Positions 14,663-24,100 of a stretch of DNA of 37,697 nt are shown piece by piece. The notes under the pieces were generated by a model. It ran no database searches, was not told the DNA's origin, and was given only the letters and a program-made list of their open reading frames with translations. The stretch spans positions 1 to 37,697 of the forward strand of contig JAEZCJ010000094.1 in NCBI GenBank assembly GCA_023433615.1, read 5' to 3'. Source of the stretch: Bacillota bacterium. GTDB lineage: Bacteria; Bacillota; Bacilli; Paenibacillales; Paenibacillaceae. Within the stretch, counting starts at the first letter, position 1; the number at the start of each line of letters is the position of its first letter. The position numbers and the translations under genes are program-made.

Positions 14663-15667
14663 TTATGGCTGCTGGCGAAAAGGCGCCAAGAACGACTTCG
14701 GGATGTCGGTCTCAAAGCGCAGCAGGGTGCCGGTCGACGGGTGGATAAAGGCTAACACGCGGGCATGCAGACCCATCCGGTTAATGGCCTTCGATCGCGA
14801 GCCGTACTTCTTGTCCCCTACGATGGGATGCCCGATGTCCTGCATGTGGACTCGGATCTGATTCTTCCGCCCTGTCTCGAGCTGCACCTCCAACAAGGAG
14901 AAGTTGTTATTGGCCTGCAGCGTACGGTAATGCGTCACCGCATGCTGTCCGTCATTCGGGTAGGGGCTGGAATACATTTTGAGCGTGCTGCTCTCCTTAA
15001 GCCATGACGAGATCGTCCCTTCCGGCTTCTTCACCCGTCCTTCGACCAAGGCCACGTAGGTACGTTCCTGCACCGTGTCCTGCCAGCTGTTCTGAAGCAG
15101 CTGCTGGATTCGCTCGCTCTTGGCAAACATCATAACGCCCGACGTATCCCGATCCAGGCGGTGCACGACATGAATTCTGCTTGCAGGATCATGAACGCGA
15201 ACATGGGCCATCAGCTGCCGATAGGCTGTCATCTCGTCCTCTTGCGGAGAGGCGATGGACAGCAGACCGGCATTTTTCTGTATGACGATGAGGTCTTCAT
15301 CCTCGTGCAGAATCGTTAGCCCGATGAGCGGCGGTTGTTCCGCTGCCTTATCCCTGCGAACGGCAACCGTCTGTCCGGGCGCGAGCGGGTAATTATAAGC
15401 CGTCACGACCTGATCGTTCACCGCTACTTGTCCGCGGCTCAGCAGCGCCTTCACGGCGTTGCGGCCTGACTTGGCGTTCTTCAGCAACAGGAACGGAAGC
15501 AGCTCCATCGCTTCCTTCACCGTGTATCGGCTGTTAGGCTGCCGGCTTGTCGTCGGTTTTGGCGGCTCGTGCCTGCTGCCGGCTCCGTTTGCTCGCATGC
15601 GCGTACCCGAGGGCGGCGCATTGCGCTTGTGGTGCGTCGATGTTTGCTTGCCGTTTCGTTTATTCAT
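14663..15667 (-). CDS. RluA/RluD-family 23S rRNA/tRNA pseudouridine synthase
   Basis: This 334-residue enzyme isomerises uridine to pseudouridine in structured RNA. An N-terminal Lys/Arg/Pro-rich tail of about 45 residues is followed by an S4-like RNA-binding domain (about 48-105). The catalytic domain carries HRLDRDTSG, with the essential Asp at 172, and GRKNQIRVHMQDIGHPIVGD further on. The start at 15667 gives a normal length and has GGAG 11 nt upstream. An in-frame start at 15829 would add 54 residues with no family similarity. The exact RNA target cannot be told from sequence. It converges with the ynfA pseudogene and is divergent from the protease gene. Confidence 0.9.
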   Translation of the reverse strand: MNKRNGKQTSTHHKRNAPPSGTRMRANGAGSRHEPPKPTTSRQPNSRYTVKEAMELLPFLLLKNAKSGRNAVKALLSRGQVAVNDQVVTAYNYPLAPGQTVAVRRDKAAEQPPLIGLTILHEDEDLIVIQKNAGLLSIASPQEDEMTAYRQLMAHVRVHDPASRIHVVHRLDRDTSGVMMFAKSERIQQLLQNSWQDTVQERTYVALVEGRVKKPEGTISSWLKESSTLKMYSSPYPNDGQHAVTHYRTLQANNNFSLLEVQLETGRKNQIRVHMQDIGHPIVGDKKYGSRSKAINRMGLHARVLAFIHPSTGTLLRFETDIPKSFLAPFRQQP

Positions 15668-15834
15668 CTTCGTAGTCGCTCCGATAATCAATAGAATAGG
15701 TGTAACTACCACTATAGCATGTTTGGGACGGTCGTCGAAAGCGCCGAACGCCTGTCGTTCCCATGGACAAATCGAGTCGAACGGTGATACGATGGCTGTG
15801 GGAAAATAGGAGAAATTTGGAGGAAGCATATTCC

Positions 15835-17388
15835 ATGAAACGACTCAAGCGACAATGGTTCATCGCACTCATCTCAGCTATCGTCATCGCGCTGCCGGCG
15901 CAAGCGGCACTTGCGGAGACGGCGGCTGCTGCCGTGCAGCAGGCAGCCGCGCAGACAGGAACGCCGGTATTCGTGGATGACAAGCCTTTAAGCCTTACGC
16001 CATCGCCGGTTACGAAGGACGGCACTACGCTCGTGCCGATGCGTCCGATCTTCGCCGCGCTGGATGCGGAAGTCACTTGGGAGCAGCAGACGAAGACGAT
16101 CTTCGTGCGCCAGGACTACACGACGATCACGCTCCAGGTCGGGTCGTCTCAGGCCTTCATTAACGGCGAATCGGTCAAGCTGGCAGTCCCTGCGCAGACG
16201 ATCGAAGGCGCCACGATGGTGCCGCTTCGCTTCGTCAGCGAAGCGCTCGGCGGCAAGGCGGAGTGGGATGCCAAGACGAAGAGCATCCGGATCTACTCGG
16301 AGTATTATCTGTACGAGCTGGAGACGGCTGCGGAATACAAGGCCTACGAAGAAGCGGAGCAGGCCCGTAAGAAGCTATCGTCGACCGAGATCGTCGAAGC
16401 GAACGACAATAAGATCGTCATGATTACGACCGATACCGGGCAAGGCAGCGGCATCATAGTCGGGGACCGCTGGATTCTGACGAACTACCATGTCGTCGGC
16501 GGCGCGAGCGAAGGCAGCGTGCTGTTCAACGACGGCATGACGCTGGATATACTGGGTGTCGCGGCAGCCGATGAATCGGCCGATCTTGCTATCGTCCAGA
16601 CGTCCGAGGATATCGGGGAGCTTCCGGTTCGCATCGGCAACAGCCGCGGCGTGAAGAAGGGCGACCGCGTATACGCCATCGGCAGCCCGCTCGGATTGCA
16701 GAATACGGTGTCGGAAGGCCTGATCAGCAACCTGCTGACCGAGGGCGGCACGAATTACTTCCAGATCAATGCGCCGATCGATCATGGCAGCTCCGGCGGC
16801 GGTCTGTTCAACGAATACGGCGAATTGGTGGGCATTACCTCGTCGGGGATCGACCACTCGATCGCGGACCTGAACTTTGCGGTCGAGGCCATTCATGCCG
16901 AATGGCTGCTCACTGACATCGAGAGCGATCCGCCGACCGAAGGCGAGATCGAATTCCCGCCATCCGCGTTGCCGGCGAGTCTGGCTAATGCGAGCACGGA
17001 TGAGATCCGCGAGGTAATGGAAGAGCATTACGGGCATGTCCAGACTTCGGAGGGACTCGCGACGTTCAAGGATTGGTCCGTTACGCGGGATGCCGAGGGT
17101 TGGCTCGTCATCTCGGCCGTCATCGATCCGCCGTTCTACATGCTCTACGGCCACCAGACGGCGGACGAGCTGAAATTCTGGACGGTCAATCTGGGCTCCG
17201 AGCTGCGCAGCATGCTGCCGGACGATAACATTCAATTCCTCATCTACTATTCGCAGACGTTCGCTTCGAAGCCGAGAGGCTTCGAATCCGGCGAAGTCAC
17301 TTCGCTCGGCGACGGCAAGTGGCGTCTGCAATATGAGGTCATCAACCTGCAAATCATGGACCGCATGCATCTGCAGATGCGGTTCTGA
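15835..17388 (+). CDS. secreted HtrA-like serine protease with N-terminal copper-amine-oxidase-like (stalk) domain
   Basis: The product has 517 residues. A signal peptide (residues 1-27, cleavage near PAQAALA) is followed by a stalk domain (about 43-155). This contains the repeated pattern TLVPMRPIFAALDAEVTWEQ and TMVPLRFVSEALGGKAEWD found in many Paenibacillus surface proteins. The trypsin-like domain (about 185-385) has a complete triad: His219 in TNYHVVGG, Asp250 in SADLAIV and Ser320 in HGSSGGG. No PDZ domain follows. Instead there is a C-terminal region of about 130 residues of unknown fold. It probably degrades or checks exported proteins at the cell wall. The ATG at 15835 follows GGAGGA by 10 nt. 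An intrinsic terminator follows the gene. Confidence 0.88.
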   Translation: MKRLKRQWFIALISAIVIALPAQAALAETAAAAVQQAAAQTGTPVFVDDKPLSLTPSPVTKDGTTLVPMRPIFAALDAEVTWEQQTKTIFVRQDYTTITLQVGSSQAFINGESVKLAVPAQTIEGATMVPLRFVSEALGGKAEWDAKTKSIRIYSEYYLYELETAAEYKAYEEAEQARKKLSSTEIVEANDNKIVMITTDTGQGSGIIVGDRWILTNYHVVGGASEGSVLFNDGMTLDILGVAAADESADLAIVQTSEDIGELPVRIGNSRGVKKGDRVYAIGSPLGLQNTVSEGLISNLLTEGGTNYFQINAPIDHGSSGGGLFNEYGELVGITSSGIDHSIADLNFAVEAIHAEWLLTDIESDPPTEGEIEFPPSALPASLANASTDEIREVMEEHYGHVQTSEGLATFKDWSVTRDAEGWLVISAVIDPPFYMLYGHQTADELKFWTVNLGSELRSMLPDDNIQFLIYYSQTFASKPRGFESGEVTSLGDGKWRLQYEVINLQIMDRMHLQMRF

Positions 17389-17404
17389 CGGGTTATGGAA
17401 CGCA

Positions 17405-17442
17405 AGGAAGAGCAGCCGCTTTGGCGGATGCTCTTCTTTTTT
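17405..17442 (+). terminator. intrinsic terminator after the protease gene
   Basis: AAGAGCA...TGCTCTT with an inner CCGC/GCGG pair forms a hairpin around 17408-17435, followed by a T-run at 17437-17442. Confidence 0.8.
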
Positions 17443-17497
17443 GTTCCGGCGTCCGGTACAATAGAAGGCATCTTCGATCGACAGAGGGGTTATTACA

Positions 17498-19315
17498 ATG
17501 AAAGTCGTCCTGGCGACGCTGAATGCCAAATATATTCATACCTCGCTCGCGCTGCGCTGCCTCAAGGCGTACAGCGGCAGCGACTTCGATATCGACATCG
17601 CGGAGTACACGATCAAGGACCCGGCGATGAACATCGTGGCGGATCTGTTCGCGAAGAATCCCGATGTCGTCGGATTCTCCTGCTACATCTGGAATATCGA
17701 GGAGACCGTGACCATCGTCGATATGCTGCGCAAAATCAAGCCCGAACTCACCATCGTGCTTGGAGGCCCGGAGGTCAGCTACGATACCGAGCATTGGATG
17801 GAGCGGCTCGCGGCCGTCGACCACATCGTTGTCGGCGAGGGCGAGGAGACGTTCCATCACCTGCTGACGGAGCTCCGCGGCGACAAGAAATTCCACATGG
17901 TATTCGGCGCGTCGTACCGCAAGACGCTTCCGGACGGCTCGCAGGAGGTCCGCGTCAATCCGCCCCGTCCGAAGCTGGACCTGGCGACGCTGCCTACGCC
18001 GCACCGATTCGCGGAAGACGTGCCGACGCTTGCCAATCGAATCGTCTACTTCGAGACGAGCCGCGGCTGCCCGTTCAGCTGCCAATTCTGCTTGTCCAGC
18101 ATCGAGGTCGGCGTGCGGTACTTCGATATCGAACGGACGAAGTCCGATATTCTGTACCTGATCGATGCCGGCGCCAAGCTGATCAAGTTCGTCGACCGGA
18201 CATTCAACATCAAGCGGGACTATGCGCTCGAGATTTTCCGATTCCTGATCGACAATCATCGCGGCTGCGTGTTCCAATTCGAGATTACGGCTGACATCAT
18301 GCGGCCGGAGGTGTTGGATTACTTGTCCGAGCACGCGCCGCCGGGCATCTTCCGCTTCGAGATCGGCGTGCAGTCGACGAACGATATTACGAACGAGGCG
18401 GTGCAGCGGCGGCAAAATTTCGCGAAGCTGACCCGCACGGTCATGAAGGTGAAGGAGAGCGGCAAGATCGATCAGCATCTCGACCTGATCGCCGGATTGC
18501 CCCATGAGGACTACGCGACGTTCAGGAAGACGTTCAACGACGTATTCGCGCTTCGGCCGGAGGAGCTGCAGCTCGGCTTCCTCAAGATGCTGCGCGGCAC
18601 GGGCCTGCGCAACGACGCTGCCAAGTGGGGCTATGTCTACATGGAGCGAGCGCCTTATGAGATGCTGGCCAACGACCTGATGCCGTTCGGCGATCTCGTG
18701 CGCATCAAGCGCGTCGAGGACGTGCTGGAGAAGTACTGGAACGCGCATCGGATGGACCGTACGCTGCTCTATTTGGTGGAGCGCGTCTTCGACTCGCCGT
18801 TTGACTTCTTCCAGCAGTTCGGCGATTATTGGGAGGAGCGCGGCTGGCAGAAAATCGGCCATCAGTTGGAGGATCTATTCTCCAGGCTGTGGTCGTTCCT
18901 GACGGACTGGTCGCAGGACGAGCGCATCCCGAATCGGGACAGGCTGGATCTGGATACGGCATTCGGTCTCATGAAGCTGGATTACTTCCTGAACCACAAG
19001 TACAAGCCGCGCAAGGCTTGGTGGCCGTTCCTGATGGACAAGCAGGAATTGAACGGCTGGATGAAGAGGCTGGCCGATCGACCGGAAGCGGCATCCGATG
19101 GCTTCGCCGCATTGTCGCTCGGCGAGAAAGAGCTTCACAAGCACGCCGTCATCGAACGCTTGTCGTTCGACCTGGGCGCGTACATGACCGAGCAGGCGAT
19201 CAAGAAGGATGTCGATACGCTGCTCGTCGTCTATTATGAACCTGATGGTACCGGAGGAGCCAAGCCGTACTGGCTGACGCTCGCGCCGCATTCCATACCG
19301 GCCGGCAATCCCTAA
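17498..19315 (+). CDS. B12-binding-domain radical SAM protein
   Basis: This 605-residue protein has three recognisable parts. Residues 1-130 form a cobalamin-binding-like Rossmann domain (VVGFSCYIWNIEE, IVLGGPEVSYD, VGEGEETF). Residues about 180-400 form the radical SAM barrel, with the 4Fe-4S motif Cys191-x3-Cys195-x2-Cys198 in TSRGCPFSCQFC. The C-terminal 200 residues match the DUF4080-type tail seen in this subgroup. The family cleaves S-adenosylmethionine to start radical chemistry, often methylation, but the substrate of this subgroup is not established. ATG 17498 has GAGGGG upstream. It is followed 62 bp later by an aldo/keto reductase gene, and there is no evident pathway link. Confidence 0.88.
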   Translation: MKVVLATLNAKYIHTSLALRCLKAYSGSDFDIDIAEYTIKDPAMNIVADLFAKNPDVVGFSCYIWNIEETVTIVDMLRKIKPELTIVLGGPEVSYDTEHWMERLAAVDHIVVGEGEETFHHLLTELRGDKKFHMVFGASYRKTLPDGSQEVRVNPPRPKLDLATLPTPHRFAEDVPTLANRIVYFETSRGCPFSCQFCLSSIEVGVRYFDIERTKSDILYLIDAGAKLIKFVDRTFNIKRDYALEIFRFLIDNHRGCVFQFEITADIMRPEVLDYLSEHAPPGIFRFEIGVQSTNDITNEAVQRRQNFAKLTRTVMKVKESGKIDQHLDLIAGLPHEDYATFRKTFNDVFALRPEELQLGFLKMLRGTGLRNDAAKWGYVYMERAPYEMLANDLMPFGDLVRIKRVEDVLEKYWNAHRMDRTLLYLVERVFDSPFDFFQQFGDYWEERGWQKIGHQLEDLFSRLWSFLTDWSQDERIPNRDRLDLDTAFGLMKLDYFLNHKYKPRKAWWPFLMDKQELNGWMKRLADRPEAASDGFAALSLGEKELHKHAVIERLSFDLGAYMTEQAIKKDVDTLLVVYYEPDGTGGAKPYWLTLAPHSIPAGNP

Positions 19316-19377
19316 CGGGATTAGCCGCCGCAATATTGGGCACGTGTTCACACACGGGTAGGGGAGGAACTAGAAGC

Positions 19378-20370
19378 ATGGTCTATTTAGCATCGGAATC
19401 GCGATACGGTTCCATGAAGTACAATCGTTCCGGCCGTTCCGGCCTGCTGCTGCCTGCGATTTCGCTCGGGCTGTGGCATAACTTCGGCGGCGTCGACGTT
19501 TACGAGAACGGCCTGGCCATGCTGCGCCGCGCATTCGATCTCGGCATCACGCACTTTGACCTCGCGAACAACTACGGTCCGCCGGCAGGGTCGGCCGAGA
19601 CGATGTTCGGCCAAGCGATGAAGACCGACCTGGCGCCATATCGGGACGAGATGATCATCTCGACAAAGGCCGGTTACTACATGTGGCCGGGACCGTATGG
19701 GGAATGGGGCTCCAAGAAGTATCTCGTCTCCAGCCTCGATCAGAGCTTGAAGCGCATGGGACTGGACTATGTCGATATCTACTACCATCACCGTCCGGAC
19801 CCGAATACGCCGATGGAAGAGACGATCGGCGCGCTTGATCTGCTCGTGCGCCAGGGCAAGGCGCTCTATGTCGGCGTCTCCAACTACAGCGCGGAGCAGA
19901 TGGCGCAGGCGATCGAGATCGCGAACCGTCTGGGCACGCCGCTGACGATCCACCAGCCTTCATATAGCATGCTCAATCGCTGGATCGAGGGCGGGCTGCA
20001 GGACGTGCTCGACAAGAACGGCGTAGGCAGCATCGTGTTCAGTCCGTTGGCGCAGGGCATGCTGTCGAACAAGTATTTGGACGGCATTCCGCAGGATTCC
20101 CGCGCGGCAAGACCGACCGGCTTCCTGCAGGAGAGCTCGGTGACGCCGGAGGTCGTCGCGAAGCTGCGCAAGCTGAACGACATCGCGGCAGGTCGCGGCC
20201 AATCGTTGGCGCAGCTGGCGCTGGCTTGGGTGCTGCGGGGCGGACGCGTCACGTCCGCGCTGATCGGCGCGAGCCGCGTCAGCCAGATCGAGGACAGCGT
20301 CGCGGCGCTGGATAACCTTGAATTCGCGCAGGAAGAGCTGGACGCGATTGAAGCGGTGTTGATGGGTTAA
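19378..20370 (+). CDS. aldo/keto reductase of the YghZ (L-glyceraldehyde-3-phosphate reductase) type
   Basis: This 330-residue NADPH-dependent reductase has a TIM-barrel fold. The catalytic tetrad is visible as Asp61 and Tyr66 (FDLANNYG), Lys97 (STKAGYYMWPGPYG) and His137 or His138 (YYHHRPDPNTP). The sequence NNYGPPAGSAE together with the MWPGPYGEWGSKKY loop is characteristic of the YghZ/Gpr subgroup, which reduces methylglyoxal and L-glyceraldehyde 3-phosphate. The ATG at 19378 has GGGGAGGA 9 nt upstream. An in-frame ATG at 19336 lacks one. A strong terminator follows, so it is a single gene or the last gene after the radical SAM protein. Confidence 0.92.
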   Translation: MVYLASESRYGSMKYNRSGRSGLLLPAISLGLWHNFGGVDVYENGLAMLRRAFDLGITHFDLANNYGPPAGSAETMFGQAMKTDLAPYRDEMIISTKAGYYMWPGPYGEWGSKKYLVSSLDQSLKRMGLDYVDIYYHHRPDPNTPMEETIGALDLLVRQGKALYVGVSNYSAEQMAQAIEIANRLGTPLTIHQPSYSMLNRWIEGGLQDVLDKNGVGSIVFSPLAQGMLSNKYLDGIPQDSRAARPTGFLQESSVTPEVVAKLRKLNDIAAGRGQSLAQLALAWVLRGGRVTSALIGASRVSQIEDSVAALDNLEFAQEELDAIEAVLMG

Positions 20371-20394
20371 CGATTGCTTGATTGCTGGCAAGAG

Positions 20395-20429
20395 CCGGAA
20401 TTCCGACTGAATCGGGATTCCGGTTTTTT
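20395..20429 (+). terminator. intrinsic terminator after the aldo/keto reductase gene
   Basis: A 12-bp stem CCGGAATTCCGA (20395-20406) / TCGGGATTCCGG (20412-20423), with one G-U pair and a 5-nt loop, is followed by six T residues. Confidence 0.9.
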
Positions 20430-20478
20430 GTGCGCGGAGCTTTGCATAGGCAGAGGGCAGGGGCAGTGCGATCCAAAT

Positions 20479-20669
20479 AAGTGCATTTCCTACCTCCATA
20501 TCTCCGCCGAACGGCAGCCGCATTAATTTAGTGTAGTTTTCTACCTCTAATTCTGGCGTAGAACCGATTTCGGCGATAAATCAACAGATTAGTAGTAATA
20601 TTTTACACTAATTTACGCTTTCAGGCATTTTGAGGGTAAATAGTGGTACGATTTGCAGCTATTTCTGTC
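20479..20669. repeat. cluster of degenerate ~30-bp intergenic repeats, one inverted
   Basis: Four related stretches share a pattern around AGTGxAxTTTxCTACCTCxAxxTCTG: near 20479-20508, 20529-20556, 20585-20614 (opposite strand) and 20638-20669 (most diverged). The second and third form an imperfect ~31-bp inverted repeat that could fold into a long hairpin. The DNA is clearly AT-richer than the neighbouring genes and has no open frame with a ribosome site. Confidence 0.55.
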
Positions 20670-20700
20670 AGTCAAGGGTACTAGTCGCATCGAGCTAGTG

Positions 20701-20757
20701 CCAACCGTCCACCCAACCGCCAACCGTCCACCTAACCGCCAACCGTCCACCTAAACG
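20701..20757. repeat. three tandem copies of a 19-bp unit
   Basis: CCAACCGTCCACCYAACCG is repeated head to tail three times with one or two base changes. Pyrimidine-rich on this strand, it is followed by a decayed partial copy up to about 20790. There are no spacers, so this is a minisatellite, not a CRISPR array. Confidence 0.85.
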
Positions 20758-21094
20758 CATGCCGACCAACTAACCCGCATTCGCCCGTACAATCGCGAAC
20801 CGCCAAACCAGCCACCAATTCAAGCTGCCTCAACTACCGTTTTTTTCGCCTGAAGAGTCCCCTTCTGCTATCGTTCATCAACTATGCCGAAGGTCCACGA
20901 ACAGTGCAGCTATCGGCGGTACGTCCTTGTGTTCCCACTACGCTTTCGATTATCGCAATTTGCTGAATAACGCCTAGATTGTCGCAATTACTGGTGGTCT
21001 TTCCATGTCTTTTTCCGCCTATCGTCATAAAATGCCCCGTCTTTGGGAATATTTAAGTCGTACCGTATCCCCAAAATCTAGCATTCGACGAAAC
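20758..21094. other. leader region before the giant glucan synthase gene
   Basis: No gene is seen. A direct repeat GATTATCGCAATT (20948-20960) / GATTGTCGCAATT (20977-20989), start to start 29 bp, lies about 115-160 bp before the downstream start. It may be part of an intergenic repeat family or a regulator site. No convincing promoter can be picked out. Confidence 0.4.
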
Positions 21095-21104
21095 GGGAGG
21101 ACTC

Positions 21105-24100
21105 ATGATTCTAAATAACGAGCAGCTTCGGCAGCAAGCGCGGGAGCTCGCTTTGACACATACGCCGACCCGCGGCTCACGCGGAGCGGCTGCTGCCTTG
21201 ATCGCTAAATTCGAAGAGCAATGCAAGTTTCTGCGCCGCTATGCCGGCGAACTCCAGCAGACGCATGAAGCAGGTCTTCGTCCGGCGGAGGAATGGCTGC
21301 TCGATCACGCCGATTACATGGCCGAGCAGGCGATCCTCATTCGCCGGGCGTTTCGCAAGAGCCGAGCGCATCGGCTGCATGTCATCAGGGAGACGCGCGA
21401 TCTGCGCGTCGCGGCGATCTGCGCCGATTATCTCTCGCACGTAGACGGCCTCTTGCATGTCGATCCTTTCCTAGACTACGTGAACGCCTACCAGGAGATC
21501 GCTGTCCTGACGATAGCGGAAGCTTCGATTCTGCCTCTGTTCCTGCGGATCACGCTGATCGGCCGCTTGGCCGACGTTATGAGACGCGTTCAAGAACGCC
21601 GCGGAGCAGGACGGGAGGTCGATCGGCTGCTGGCTCCGCTGGGGAACGACCCGCTCAGCGCAGCCAAAGTGCGAGAGGCGCTGGATCGTTCAGGCGAGAC
21701 CATGCCGCTCTCCGGTCCGGTCGTCGTGCAGCTGGCGAGGCGGCTGGGCGAGGTCGCGGATCATGCGGGAGAAGTGCGGGAATGGCTGCGGTGCCGGCTC
21801 GATAACGAGAGCGAGAGCTTGGAACGCATCGTTGCCTACGAGCATCGGCTGCAGGCATCCTACGAGGTTACGGCAGGCCATGCGATCGGTTCGCTCAGGC
21901 AGATCGAGCGGGTCGAGTGGAGCGACAGCTTCGAGAAGCTGTGCCTGGCTGATCGGATTCTGCGCGAGGAGGAATCCGGCAGCTATCCGATGATGGATGC
22001 GGTCAGCCGCAGCGTGCTGCTCGGACGCGTAGAGACGCTTGCGAAGCGAATGAACGTACCGGAGACGCTTGCAGCCAGACAAGCGGTGGAGCTCGCGGAC
22101 CGGTACGGGCAGCAGTCGGAGCAAGCGTCGGAGGCCGCTATAGACGAGTCTTCCTCGTCCGATCAGCCGCATGGTGCAGCGCCGCTTCGCCAGTCGCTCG
22201 CAGCCTATTATCTGCTCGATCCGAACGGCAATCGCGCGTTGTGGAGGGCGCTTAAGGAATGCTCGGACCCGAGAGCCATGCCCCGCGCGGCGATCAAGCG
22301 GGAGCGCAGGGCCGTGTACTTCGGCGCGCTTGCGCTCTCCTTCGGCGCTGCCCTCCTCATTGCGGCTTGGGCTGCCGCGCCTTCGGACGGGTACGGCGCA
22401 TTGCCCCCGGCCGGCATCGCGGCCATCCTCCTGCTGTTGACGGTGCCTGCCAGCGAGTGGGCGGTGCAAGGGCTGCATTGGGCCATCTGCCGCTATTGCG
22501 ATTCGCGCCCGCTTCTGCGCTTCGATTATGCTTCCGGCGTGCCGGAGGAAGCAACGACGATAGTCGTCATACCGGTCATCTGGTCGCGGCCCGAGCAAGT
22601 GCGCGAAATGGCGGAGCGGCTGGAGCTCCACTATCTGGCGAATCGCGATCCGAACATTCATTACGCCCTGCTCGGCGACTTCCGGGATGCAGCCGCGGAG
22701 AAGCTTCCGGAGGATCGTGCCGTGCTGGACGCGATGAGAGCTGCCGTGGAAGCCTTGAACGAGGCTTACGGCAACGGGCAGGGCGGGACAAGGTTCCTCG
22801 CCTTGCAGCGCCGCAGACAGTGGAATCAGGTCGAAGGCGTCTGGATGGGTTGGGAGCGCAAGCGGGGTAAGCTCGTAGAGTTCGCGGAGCTGCTGCGCGG
22901 CAAAGCGGCGACCAGCTACGCACACCAGTACGGCGATACCTCCGTACTGCCGAGCATCCGTTACGTCATAACGCTCGATGCGGACACGCAGCTGCCGATC
23001 GGCACCGCGCAGCGGATGATCGGCACGCTGCATCATCCGTACAACCGGCCGCGCTTGAACGAAGCGGGCACGCGGGTGGCGGAAGGCTACGGCGTGCTGC
23101 AGCCGCGCATCGGCATCAGCCATGAATCGGCGATGCGCTCGCGGTTTGCCCGGCTATGGTCGGGCGAACCCGGCATCGATCCTTACGCGTTCGCGGTCTC
23201 TGACCCGTATCAGGACGGCATGGACGAGGGGATTTTCACGGGAAAAGGGATCTTCGACGCCGACGTCTTCTACCGCGTGCTCGGTACGCGTATTCCGGAT
23301 AACCGGGTGCTCAGCCACGATCTATTGGAAGGCGGGTTCCTGCGCAGCGGCTTGCTGCCCGACATCGAGCTCGTCGACGGCCATCCCGCGACGTTCAGCG
23401 CATTCCAGCATCGTCTGCACCGCTGGGTGCGGGGCGACTGGCAGCTGCTCGGCTGGCTTCGGCGGCAGGCGAAGGATCGCGATGGACGGCCTGCGCCGGT
23501 GGACCTTACGCCGCTGACGCGCTGGCAGATCGTCGACAATCTCCGGCGCAGCCTGCTGCAGCCGGCATTGTTCGCTTTATTGGCCGCAGGACTTCTCGTG
23601 TCCTGGGAGTCCGGATTGGGCTTGCTCGTCGTCGCGTTCGCGACGCTCGGCATTCCGATCCTGCGCGCATTGCTTGCTCCGACCCGGCTGCTGCGCCGCC
23701 CGCAATCGCTCGTCGCCGCGGCAGCGCAGTCCGGACTGACGCTCCTTACGCTGCCTTACCAATCCGCGCTGCTGCTCGACGCGATTCTGCGCACGCTGTA
23801 CAGGCTGATCGTCTCGAAGCGCAAGCTGCTGGAATGGGTGACGTCGGACGAGATCGACCGCAGCAATCCGCGCAAGCTGCTCGGCTTCGAGACCGGGCTG
23901 GCGCTGACGGTGCTCTTCGCGGCACTCGCCGTTGTCGCTGATTCGCCGCTCCAGCAGGCAGCGGGCATCGCAATGGCGGCAATCTGGGCAGCCGCGCCGG
24001 CAGCAGTGCGATTCCTGGACCGTTCGCCCGCGCAAGAGGACGACCGGCTTACTGCCGCCGAGCAGCAGGAGCTGCGGGCATTGGCATTGCAGATCTGGCA

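Noticed and set aside
17393..18862. 489-codon frame antisense to the radical SAM gene
   Set aside because: No start signal or domain; the plus-strand gene has the CxxxCxxC motif.
20701..20757. Tandem 19-bp repeats as a possible CRISPR array
   Set aside because: The copies are directly adjacent with no spacers, and no cas genes are nearby.
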